Below, in pieces: positions 1-6,678 of a DNA stretch of 11,442 nt. The DNA lies in the NCBI GenBank assembly GCA_964644705.1, contig CAZXYF010000096.1:1-11442 (forward strand). The letters run 5' to 3'. The notes beneath the pieces are model-generated. The model did no database searches. It worked only from the letters and a program-made list of their open reading frames with translations, and was not told the origin of the DNA. A program made the translations under genes and the position numbers. The DNA comes from CAZXYF01 sp964644705. GTDB lineage: Bacteria > Planctomycetota > Brocadiia > SM23-32. Each line of letters opens with the position of its first letter. The first letter of the stretch is position 1.

Positions 1-180
1 GAGGGGCGTCTCAAACCATAGCCCGTGGCGATACGGATCTGGATTTGAACGGCTGATTTGTGGCTGGCCTTGTCGGCCTGTATCGGCTTATCTCTACTGG
101 ATAGGCCTGCTTCGGCCTCCGCGTTAGCCACAAATTCGCTCGCTCTCGGTCCGACGCCCGTATTCTCAAACAGAGCCTAA
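1..180. repeat. Structured repeat-like intergenic block with nested inverted repeats
   Basis: Seen in the sequence: a perfect 10-bp inverted repeat, ATTTGTGGCT at 56-65 and AGCCACAAAT at 126-135. It encloses a GGCC hairpin (66-69/75-78) and a second hairpin (85-92/100-107). Further out lie ATACGG 31-36 with CCGTAT 158-163 and GGGCGTC 4-10 with GACGCCC 153-159. The 8-mer TCTCAAAC occurs directly repeated at 10-17 and 164-171, as a target duplication or repeat-unit boundary would look. No start codon with ribosome binding site is visible, although one minus-strand frame is open from the left edge to about 175. I infer an intergenic palindromic repeat or miniature mobile element, possibly transcribed. 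The family is not recognised, and the left end may lie outside the window. Confidence 0.45.
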
Positions 181-181
181 C

Positions 182-501
182 AGCGCGTGCAGTGCGTCGA
201 AATTGTGGTCACGATCTAACCTCAGTCTCAAGCATATTTTGCGGCGTATTATGATGTTCCGTCCGGGACCGCGCCATTGACCTGAAAGAGTGTCTGTGTA
301 TTATAGTGATTTCAGGTATGTAAGTGATGGCACGAAGCCGATTTGTCTGAGACGTTAGCGCACGTGGCGAGTAAATATTCGGTAAGATGCGTAGCAGGGC
401 GTTTCGCAACACAGTGCTTGTAGTCTGTGAAGCCCTGGTGGGCATTGGCCGAGGGAATAGATGATACAATATTGCACCTTTGAATGAGGAGATGACGACT
501 G
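182..501 (+). other. Leader region upstream of transketolase, no gene seen
   Basis: This stretch of about 320 bases holds no convincing reading frame. The minus-strand frames here lack a ribosome binding site and any recognisable protein. It contains a promoter candidate (277-304). It also holds a two-tier hairpin in the presumed untranslated leader: CAGGGC 395-400 with GCCCTG 432-437, and inside it CACAG 410-414 with CTGTG 425-429. A second -10-like hexamer, TACAAT at 465-470, has no good -35 partner. The leader from the predicted start (about 311) to the ATG would be about 190 bases, long enough for regulation, but I recognise no riboswitch class. Confidence 0.4.
277..304 (+). promoter_or_regulatory. 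Sigma70-like promoter for the transketolase-led operon
   Basis: TTGACC at 277-282 matches the -35 consensus in five of six bases. TATTAT at 299-304 matches the -10 consensus in five of six, and the spacer is 16 bases. Transcription would start near 311. It is the best promoter-like sequence upstream of the gene train and points in the right direction. This is a consensus match only, and the host's sigma-factor preferences are unknown. Confidence 0.45.
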
Positions 502-2508
502 ATGGAAGAAGTGCAGGAAAAAACGATCAATACGATTCGAACGCTGGCGATGGACATGGTGGAGGAAGCGGATTCTGGACATCCCGGGACGGCGATGGCG
601 CTGGCACCCACTGCCTACGCTCTGTGGGCCGAAACGATGAAATACAATCCGGATAATCCGGACTGGTTCAACCGTGACCGATTTGTCCTATCGGCGGGGC
701 ATGCGAGCGTGCTTCAATATGCTGCACTCAATCTGACTGGATATGATATCCCCGTGGAGGATCTGAAAAATTTCCGGCAGTGGGGGAGCAAAACGCCCGG
801 TCATCCCGAACATCATCTTCCGGGAGTGGAAACAACCACCGGTCCGCTGGGACAGGGACTGATGAATTCGGTGGGGATGGCGATGGCGGAAGCGCATCTG
901 GCGGCGCGTTTTAATCGGCCCGGACACGAGATCGTGGATCACCACACATATGCCATCTGCAGCGATGGTGACATGATGGAGGGAGCCTCCCATGAAGCGG
1001 CCTCTCTGGCCGGACGGCTCGGTCTCGGCAAACTCGTGTGGATCTATGACGACAACCACATCACCATCGAAGGTTCCACAGAAATAAGCTACGACGATGA
1101 TATTGAAAAACGCTTCGAGGGGTACAACTGGGATGTGAATGATCTGGGCGAGGCGGCCAACGATCTGGATGCTCTGACCGGAGCCCTGCAGGATGCCGAA
1201 GCGGAGAAGGACCGACCCACCCTGATTGTGGTACGATCGCATATTGGATTCGGTGCTCCGAATCTGCAGGATACCAGCACAGTGCACGGGTCACCGCTGG
1301 GTGAGGAGGAGATCCGCCTGACGAAATCAAACTACGGGTGGGATCCCGACAGGAAATTCCATATTCCCACCGAGGTGCGCGAGCACATGACGGAGGGGGC
1401 TCGTGAACGCGGAGCAAAACTGGAAGAACAGTGGAACGAAGAGTTTGAGGCTTATGCTGAACAATATCCTGACCTCGCGGACGAATTCCAGGCGGCTCTG
1501 GCCGGAGAACTGCCCGAAGATTGGGACGCGGAGCTGCCCCAGTGGAAACCCGAGGACGGGGCGATGGCGACGCGGAAGGCGGGGGGTAACGCTCTGCGTG
1601 GTCTGGCATCGCGCGTGGAGACTCTTTTCGGTGGCAGCGCGGATCTCGCGCCATCGACCAAGACGCTGCTGGAGGACACCGGCTATTTCCAGAAAGGTGG
1701 ATATGAGAACCGGAACATCGCCTTTGGCATCCGGGAACTGGGCATGTGCGGGGCGCTGTCCGGCATGGCCCTCCACGGTGGGGTGCGCCCGTATGGCGCA
1801 ACGTTCTTTGTTTTCACCGATTATGCCCGACCTTCAATTCGACTGGCGGCGATGATGGAGTTGCCCGTGATTTACCACATGACTCACGACTCGATTGGAA
1901 TCGGTGAGGATGGACCGACGCATCAACCGATCGAGCATCTGGCATCACTTCGGGCCATGCCCGGATTGTGCGTGATCCGACCGGCTGATCCGAACGAGGC
2001 CGCCCAGGCCTGGCGTGTGGCGGTCGAGCGTGACTGTGGGCCGACCATGATGGTGCTGACCCGACAAAAACTGGACGTTCTGGATCGCTCAGAGCTCGCG
2101 CCCGCCGAAGAGCTGGAACGCGGCGCATACGTAATCGCGGAGGAAAACGGTGATACCCCCGATATCATCCTGATTGGCACCGGAAGCGAAGTGCCGATCC
2201 TGCTGGATGCCCGGGACGTGCTCGCCGAGAAGGACGTTGACGCGCGCGTCGTCAGTTTCCCGAGCTGGGAGCTGTTTGAGGAACAATCGGAGGACTATCA
2301 GAACAGCGTTCTTCCGCCGGAAATCGACGCCCGTCTGGCAATGGAGACGGCTTCGACGCAGGGCTGGGAACAATGGGTCGGTGAGGACGGTGCGGTTATT
2401 GGGATCGATCACTTTGGCGCGAGTGCGCCCGGTGACGAGACCTTCCAGCACTTTGGTTTCACCGTCGATAACGCTGTAAAAAAGGCTCTGGCGCTTCTCG
2501 AACGATAA
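502..2508 (+). CDS. tkt: Transketolase
   Basis: A 668-residue transketolase, the usual length for the bacterial enzyme. It moves two-carbon ketol units between sugar phosphates in the non-oxidative pentose phosphate pathway, using thiamine diphosphate and a divalent metal in the cytoplasm. Visible signatures: SGHPG near residue 25, GPLGQG near 115, and the diphosphate motif GDGDMMEG at about 154-161, closing with DDNHI. The substrate-binding HGSPLG follows. The pyrimidine domain carries FGIREL with the catalytic glutamate, and further on THDSIGIGEDGPTHQP, with the His and Asp that contact substrate. The start at 502 is set by GAGGAG at 486-491, ten bases upstream; the ATG at 492 is out of frame. 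It is the first gene of the train, and rpiB follows after 47 bases. Acidic residues are frequent on presumed surface segments. Confidence 0.97.
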   Translation: MEEVQEKTINTIRTLAMDMVEEADSGHPGTAMALAPTAYALWAETMKYNPDNPDWFNRDRFVLSAGHASVLQYAALNLTGYDIPVEDLKNFRQWGSKTPGHPEHHLPGVETTTGPLGQGLMNSVGMAMAEAHLAARFNRPGHEIVDHHTYAICSDGDMMEGASHEAASLAGRLGLGKLVWIYDDNHITIEGSTEISYDDDIEKRFEGYNWDVNDLGEAANDLDALTGALQDAEAEKDRPTLIVVRSHIGFGAPNLQDTSTVHGSPLGEEEIRLTKSNYGWDPDRKFHIPTEVREHMTEGARERGAKLEEQWNEEFEAYAEQYPDLADEFQAALAGELPEDWDAELPQWKPEDGAMATRKAGGNALRGLASRVETLFGGSADLAPSTKTLLEDTGYFQKGGYENRNIAFGIRELGMCGALSGMALHGGVRPYGATFFVFTDYARPSIRLAAMMELPVIYHMTHDSIGIGEDGPTHQPIEHLASLRAMPGLCVIRPADPNEAAQAWRVAVERDCGPTMMVLTRQKLDVLDRSELAPAEELERGAYVIAEENGDTPDIILIGTGSEVPILLDARDVLAEKDVDARVVSFPSWELFEEQSEDYQNSVLPPEIDARLAMETASTQGWEQWVGEDGAVIGIDHFGASAPGDETFQHFGFTVDNAVKKALALLER

Positions 2509-2555
2509 AATAGGTGGATGGTGTTCATCATCGGCCTGACATGAAGGAGACGAAC

Positions 2556-3074
2556 ATGCAGTTTGGTATTGCAGCCGATCATGCCGGATATGAGCTCAAA
2601 GGTAAGCTTCTTGAGCGTATGAAAGCGCACGGGTACCGGGTCAAAGATTTTGGTGCCTGCTCATACGACAAGAAAGACGATTATCCAGATGTTCTGATGC
2701 CCCTCGCCCGTGCCGTGGCCAGCGGCGATGTTGACCGCGGTATCGTGATCTGCGGGAGTGGTGTAGGAGCGTGCGTCGCTTCGAACAAAGTTCGTGGCGT
2801 GCGTGCGTGCCTGGTTATGGATACCTACACCGCGCGTCAGGGCGTGAAACACGCAAACCTCAATATGTTATGTTTGGGGGGACGTGTGATTGGGATCGAG
2901 TTGGCCTGGGAAGCGGTCAAGGTTTTTCTCGATGCTGAATTTAGCGCGGAGGAACGTCACTGTCGACGCGTCAACAAGGTGGGGGATCTGGAAGATAATT
3001 TCGGGCAGCTGGAGGAGGCACCGACAGGTGTTGTCGGTGGTGAAACATGTTCGGATACTGATAGTTCCACGTAA
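2556..3074 (+). CDS. rpiB: Ribose-5-phosphate isomerase B
   Basis: A 172-residue RpiB/LacAB-family isomerase that interconverts ribose 5-phosphate and ribulose 5-phosphate, feeding the transketolase upstream. It begins MQFGIAADHAG, with the substrate-binding Asp8-His9. ICGSGVGACVASN carries the catalytic-base Cys66, and GVKHANLNML carries His99, the same numbers as in the E. coli enzyme. The ATG at 2556 was chosen over those at 2514 and 2541 because AAGGAG (2544-2549) lies six bases ahead and the family motif starts at residue 2. The protein is about 20 residues longer than typical RpiB, with a Ser/Thr/Asp-rich tail that shows no motif. RpiB can also act on allose 6-phosphate; the transketolase neighbour favours the ribose role. 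Confidence 0.94.
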   Translation: MQFGIAADHAGYELKGKLLERMKAHGYRVKDFGACSYDKKDDYPDVLMPLARAVASGDVDRGIVICGSGVGACVASNKVRGVRACLVMDTYTARQGVKHANLNMLCLGGRVIGIELAWEAVKVFLDAEFSAEERHCRRVNKVGDLEDNFGQLEEAPTGVVGGETCSDTDSST

Positions 3075-3121
3075 ACGTGCAGGTTGGCTATACCTTCGAA
3101 CCGGATGGGAGACGCGTCCTC

Positions 3122-4090
3122 ATGAAAAAAAGCGAACTGATGGATGTTTACTACCGTCTGAAGCTGGCACGGCAGTTTGAACTCCGCGCGGCTGAGGAGT
3201 ATTTCAACGGTAACATCGCGGGATTCTGTCATCTGTATGCGGGAGAGGAGGCCGTCGCTCTGGGAGCTCTGTGGGGTTTGCGGGATGAGGACTATGTGAT
3301 TGGGTCCTATCGCGACCACGGCTACTACATCCTGCGCGGTGGTGATCCAAAACGGGTTATGGCGGAACTGTTCGGGCACTCCGATGGGTGCTGCAAGGGG
3401 AAGGGTGGATCTATGCACCTCTACAATCCCGACATCAATTTCCTGGGAGGATACGCCATCGTGGCGGGTATGTGTCCGATCGCGGTTGGCCTGGGGAAAT
3501 CGATCGTCAACAAGGAGGAAGATCGAATTGTCGTGTGCGCGTTCGGAGATGGTGCCACGAATCAGGGCGTGTATCACGAAGCTCTGAACATGGGGAGTTT
3601 ATACGACCTGCCCATCGTGTGGGTGTGCGAGAACAACCATTACGCAATCGGGACCAGCGTGAACCGGTCGAGCGCGGAGGAAAATCTCGCGAAAAAAGCC
3701 GGTGAGGCCTACAACATGCCCTCGCATGTGGTGGATGGAATGGATTTTTTCAAGATGCAGTCGGTCATGGACCGGGCCATGGAGCGAGCACGAAACGGTG
3801 ATGGCCCCACCTTCATCGAAGCCAATTGTTACCGCTACCGTGGCCATTCGATGTCCGATCCGGACACCTACCGGGACGAAAAGGAAAAAGAATACTGGAA
3901 GGAGCGAGATCCCATTCCGCGTATCAAAAAGACGATCCAGTATGATTTTGAGGTGCCCGAAGATGAGTTCGACGAGGTGGATGAGAGGGTTAAAGAAGAG
4001 CTGGACGAAGCCGTGGAGTTCGCCAGGTCGGGCGAGGAGCTCCCACCGGAACGGCTCCACGAGGACCTGTATATTGAATCGGAAAAATGA
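3122..4090 (+). CDS. pdhA: Pyruvate dehydrogenase E1 component, alpha subunit
   Basis: A 322-residue E1 alpha subunit, which with E1 beta decarboxylates pyruvate and hands the acetyl group to the lipoyl arm of E2. The N-terminal part has GFCHLYAGEEAV, characteristic of pyruvate-type E1 alpha. The thiamine-diphosphate motif runs from GDGATNQG (142-149) to CENNHYAIGT (169-178). YRYRGHSMSDPDTYR around 238-252 is the conserved active-site loop. The frame is open back to a GTG at 3077, but the ATG at 3122 fits the family N-terminus and has GGGAG (3107-3111) upstream. It sits 47 bases after rpiB. The C-terminal third is strongly acidic. Branched-chain and acetoin dehydrogenase E1 alpha are relatives; the adjacent E1 beta and E2 and the GFCHLY motif make pyruvate most likely. 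Confidence 0.94.
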   Translation: MKKSELMDVYYRLKLARQFELRAAEEYFNGNIAGFCHLYAGEEAVALGALWGLRDEDYVIGSYRDHGYYILRGGDPKRVMAELFGHSDGCCKGKGGSMHLYNPDINFLGGYAIVAGMCPIAVGLGKSIVNKEEDRIVVCAFGDGATNQGVYHEALNMGSLYDLPIVWVCENNHYAIGTSVNRSSAEENLAKKAGEAYNMPSHVVDGMDFFKMQSVMDRAMERARNGDGPTFIEANCYRYRGHSMSDPDTYRDEKEKEYWKERDPIPRIKKTIQYDFEVPEDEFDEVDERVKEELDEAVEFARSGEELPPERLHEDLYIESEK

Positions 4091-4266
4091 TCGGTCCGCC
4101 CGGTGATTGCGCCCCCATGCGTCCGGTGGGCCGTGCGTTCCGAATGCGCATGGATCGCTGTTGACGCGCTGGTGGGCAGGCCGTTTTTTGGTCCGTGTGA
4201 GCGCAGTTGCCACAGTGCTGCGCCTGTTGCGACACTTGCATTGAACGAGGGAATGAAAGGTCAACC
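4091..4266 (+). other. Long pdhA-pdhB spacer with a stem-loop
   Basis: The two E1 genes are usually almost contiguous, but here 176 bases separate them and no gene is seen. Just after the pdhA stop, CGGTCCGCCCGG (4092-4103) can pair with CCGGTGGGCCG (4123-4133): about ten pairs with two wobbles and one bulge, around a 19-base loop. No T-run follows, so it is not a classical terminator. It could protect or process the mRNA. A TTGACG at 4161-4166 has no good -10 partner. The pdhB ribosome binding site is AAAGG at 4256-4260. Confidence 0.3.
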
Positions 4267-5247
4267 ATGGCGGAAATTAGCTACAGAAAAGCGCTGAATC
4301 AGGCTTATCGTGAAGAAATGGAACGTGATGAAAACGTCGTTACTTTCGGGGAAGACGTCGCGGAATACGGCGGATCCTTCAAAGTGACTAAAGGTCTGCT
4401 GGAGGAGTTCGGCGAGGACCGCGTGTTTGATACCCCCATTTCGGAAGCGGCGATCGTGGGAACCGGCACGGGACTGGCCATGGGTGATATGCGCCCGGTG
4501 GTCGAACTGATGACGGTCAATTTCGCTTACGTTGCCATGGACCAGATATGTAATCATCTGGCTTTGATGCGATATATGTTCGGGGGGCAGGTGGAGCTGC
4601 CGGTGGTTGTGAGGATGCCCGGTGGTGGCGGCAACCAGCTGGGATCTCAGCATTCCCACAGTCTTGAGGCCCACTTTATCCACACGCCCGGTCTGAAAGT
4701 GGTCTATCCGGCCACGCCCGCCGATGCCAAATCGCTTCTCAAAGCCGCTATCCGCGATGATAACCCCATTGTGTTCCTGGAACACGAAGGACTCTACAAT
4801 CTTGAAGGCGAGGTGCCGGAAGATCCTGAACCCGCCGCAATCGGCCGGGCGGAAGTGCGGCGCGAGGGCGAGGACGTCACGCTTGTGGGATACGGGAAGA
4901 TGTTTCACATGGCGATGCAGGCAGCCGAACAACTTGCCGATGAGGGTATCGAGGCAGAAGTGATTGATTTGCGGACACTCCGACCGTGGGACAAAGACAC
5001 GGTGATGAATTCAGTGTCCAAAACGCATCACGCTGTCACTGTGGAGGAATGTCCCCCGGTATCCGGCGTGGCGGCTGAACTGACCACAAACATCTATGAA
5101 CTGGCATTTGATGACCTCGATGCGCCCGTTGAACGGGTCTCCGGCGAGGATGTGCCGCTGCCTTACGCGCAGGAACTTGAGCAAAGCTGCATCCCGGGAC
5201 CGGGCGATGTGGTGGAGGCGGCGAAAAAAACGCTCGCGCTGGATTAA
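4267..5247 (+). CDS. pdhB: Pyruvate dehydrogenase E1 component, beta subunit
   Basis: A 326-residue transketolase-fold E1 beta subunit that pairs with PdhA to form the heterotetrameric E1. It starts in family style (residues 1-16), followed by GEDVAEYGG (28-36) and TPISEAA, where Glu60 should activate the cofactor's pyrimidine ring. RMPGGGGNQLGSQHSHSLEA (116-135) carries the active-site histidine. The C-terminal part (VIDLRTLRPWD at 232-242 and VEECPPVSG at 259-267) is the typical lipoyl-partner domain. The frame is open back to a TTG at 4207, but the ATG at 4267 has AAAGG six bases upstream and matches the family start. E2 follows after 63 bases. Length is normal for the family. Confidence 0.96.
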   Translation: MAEISYRKALNQAYREEMERDENVVTFGEDVAEYGGSFKVTKGLLEEFGEDRVFDTPISEAAIVGTGTGLAMGDMRPVVELMTVNFAYVAMDQICNHLALMRYMFGGQVELPVVVRMPGGGGNQLGSQHSHSLEAHFIHTPGLKVVYPATPADAKSLLKAAIRDDNPIVFLEHEGLYNLEGEVPEDPEPAAIGRAEVRREGEDVTLVGYGKMFHMAMQAAEQLADEGIEAEVIDLRTLRPWDKDTVMNSVSKTHHAVTVEECPPVSGVAAELTTNIYELAFDDLDAPVERVSGEDVPLPYAQELEQSCIPGPGDVVEAAKKTLALD

Positions 5248-5310
5248 CATTCCTGTGCACAATTTCTCCTCGGATTCGATTCTCCGCGTATCCTTGAAAG
5301 GAAAGCCAAA

Positions 5311-6678
5311 ATGTATGAAGTGAAAATGCCACGCCTTTCCGACAGCATGGAAGTTGGACAGATAATCGAGTGGAAAGTCGAGGAAGGGGATGAGGTTGAA
5401 CAGGGCCAGAACCTGGCCGACGTCGAATCCGACAAAGCGGTGATGGAACTGGAGTGTTTTCACGACGGCACAATTGCTGACATCGCGTACGGGGACGGGG
5501 CCGAAGTCGAAGTGGGAGAAGTGATTGCCCACATTGCCGAACCGGGCGAGCAGATTGAAGGAGCCCCCGAGGAGTCCGGGGAACCGGACGAGGAGGAAGA
5601 GGCCGGGCAAGAGGAGGAAGCTCCGGAGGAGAAAAAAGAGGAGGAAGAAAAAGAAACTTCTGGAGGGGAAGAAGAACCTGAAGCAGAAAGGGAAGAGGAG
5701 GTGGCTCCTGAGGCGGAGGAAGAAACAGAACCCGCTCCTGCGGAGATCGCCGAAGAGCAAGAACGCGTGAAAATCTCCCCGTACGCACGTAAACTTGCCG
5801 AGCAGGAGGACGTCGATTATGCCCAGCTGGAGGGCTCCGGTCCGGAGGGACGCATCATTGCACGGGATATCAAAGCTGAGATGGGAGAAGAATCGTCTGT
5901 CTCCGAGGAAACGACCGAAGATGAACAGGCGGCTGAGGAAACGAAGAAGAGCGCCGACCGGTCGGACGAGGAGTTGTTCAAAGTGGAGCTGGAAGGGGGC
6001 GAGGCGGAAGTGGAGGATGCCCCATTCCGCATGAAAACCCAGGCGCGTTACGTCACCGCAGCCAAGCACGTCGTCCCGCATTTCTACGTGACGAGGAGCG
6101 TGGAAGTGAGTGCTCTTATGGAGCGACAGCAGGAACTGAAGGATGAGTTCGGTGCCTCGTTGACCCATGTTATCATGCTTGCCTGCGCGGAGACTCTGGC
6201 CGAACATCCAGACCTCAACCGCAGCTACGAGGATGGTAAGATTATCGACTGGAACGACATCAACCTCGGGCTGGCGGTGGATACCGAGGATGGCCTGACG
6301 GTGGCGGTGCTGAAGGAGGCGGGTGAATTGCGGATCGAGGATGTCGCCGAACGCACTTCCGCGCTGGTGGAAAAAGCGAGAAACAACAAACTCAGCGCCG
6401 ACGAGCGGAAACATCCCACCTTTGTGATCACCAATCTTGGCATGTTCGATGTGGAAGAGTTTCAGGCAATCTTAAATCCCCCGGCTGCCGTGACCGTCGC
6501 TGTTTCGTCGGCTCTTCCGAAACCCGTCGTTCAGGACGGTGAGGTTACGGCCGGGACGGTGATGAAACTAACCCTTTCGTGTGATCATCGGATCGTGGAG
6601 GGGGCGGCTGCCGGCCGCTTTCTCAGTGCTCTCCGGTCGCGACTCGAAGATCCGGATTCTTTCCTTCCATCTCCATGA
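5311..6678 (+). CDS. pdhC: Dihydrolipoyl acetyltransferase, pyruvate dehydrogenase E2
   Basis: A 455-residue E2 core, which carries acetyl groups on a lipoyl arm and passes them to coenzyme A. Domains in order: one lipoyl domain (1-77) with ESDKAVMEL, where Lys42 is the lipoylation site; an extremely Glu-rich linker (85-150); the E1/E3-binding domain (154-189, ISPYARKLAEQ to GRIIARDI); a second acidic linker (191-236); and the catalytic domain (238-455) with TNLGMFDVEEF and NPPAA. The active-site motif reads DHRIVEG, with His426 present but Glu430 where DHRxxDG normally has Asp. AAAGGA at 5297-5302 sets the start. The stop overlaps the next ATG, and no E3 gene lies in the window. An acetoin or 2-oxoacid E2 is possible, but the neighbouring E1 genes point to pyruvate. 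Confidence 0.94.
   Translation: MYEVKMPRLSDSMEVGQIIEWKVEEGDEVEQGQNLADVESDKAVMELECFHDGTIADIAYGDGAEVEVGEVIAHIAEPGEQIEGAPEESGEPDEEEEAGQEEEAPEEKKEEEEKETSGGEEEPEAEREEEVAPEAEEETEPAPAEIAEEQERVKISPYARKLAEQEDVDYAQLEGSGPEGRIIARDIKAEMGEESSVSEETTEDEQAAEETKKSADRSDEELFKVELEGGEAEVEDAPFRMKTQARYVTAAKHVVPHFYVTRSVEVSALMERQQELKDEFGASLTHVIMLACAETLAEHPDLNRSYEDGKIIDWNDINLGLAVDTEDGLTVAVLKEAGELRIEDVAERTSALVEKARNNKLSADERKHPTFVITNLGMFDVEEFQAILNPPAAVTVAVSSALPKPVVQDGEVTAGTVMKLTLSCDHRIVEGAAAGRFLSALRSRLEDPDSFLPSP

Noticed and set aside
36..60. tRNA-like T-loop on the minus strand (GTTCAAATCC)
   Set aside because: The five-base T-stem does not pair and no acceptor, anticodon or D arm can be drawn around it.
123..181. Integron attC-like core sites (GTTAGCC and GCCTAAC)
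   Set aside because: Only GCCTAAC fits the core consensus. Its partner does not, and the order and spacing are wrong for attC. No integrase is present.
1061..1801. 246-codon minus-strand open frame
   Set aside because: It is antisense to transketolase, Pro/Arg/Ser-rich, with no recognisable domain or ribosome binding site. It is a composition artefact.
3077..3121. Earlier GTG start for E1 alpha
   Set aside because: It begins three bases after the rpiB stop without a suitable ribosome binding site, and its 15 extra residues do not match the family; the ATG at 3122 does.
4207..4266. Earlier TTG start for E1 beta
   Set aside because: It would add a Cys-rich leader unlike the family; the ATG at 4267 has a proper ribosome binding site.
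5011..6414. 467-codon minus-strand open frame
   Set aside because: It lies opposite E1 beta and E2. Its Phe/Leu/Arg-rich translation simply mirrors the Glu/Asp-rich codons of the real genes; there is no family motif.
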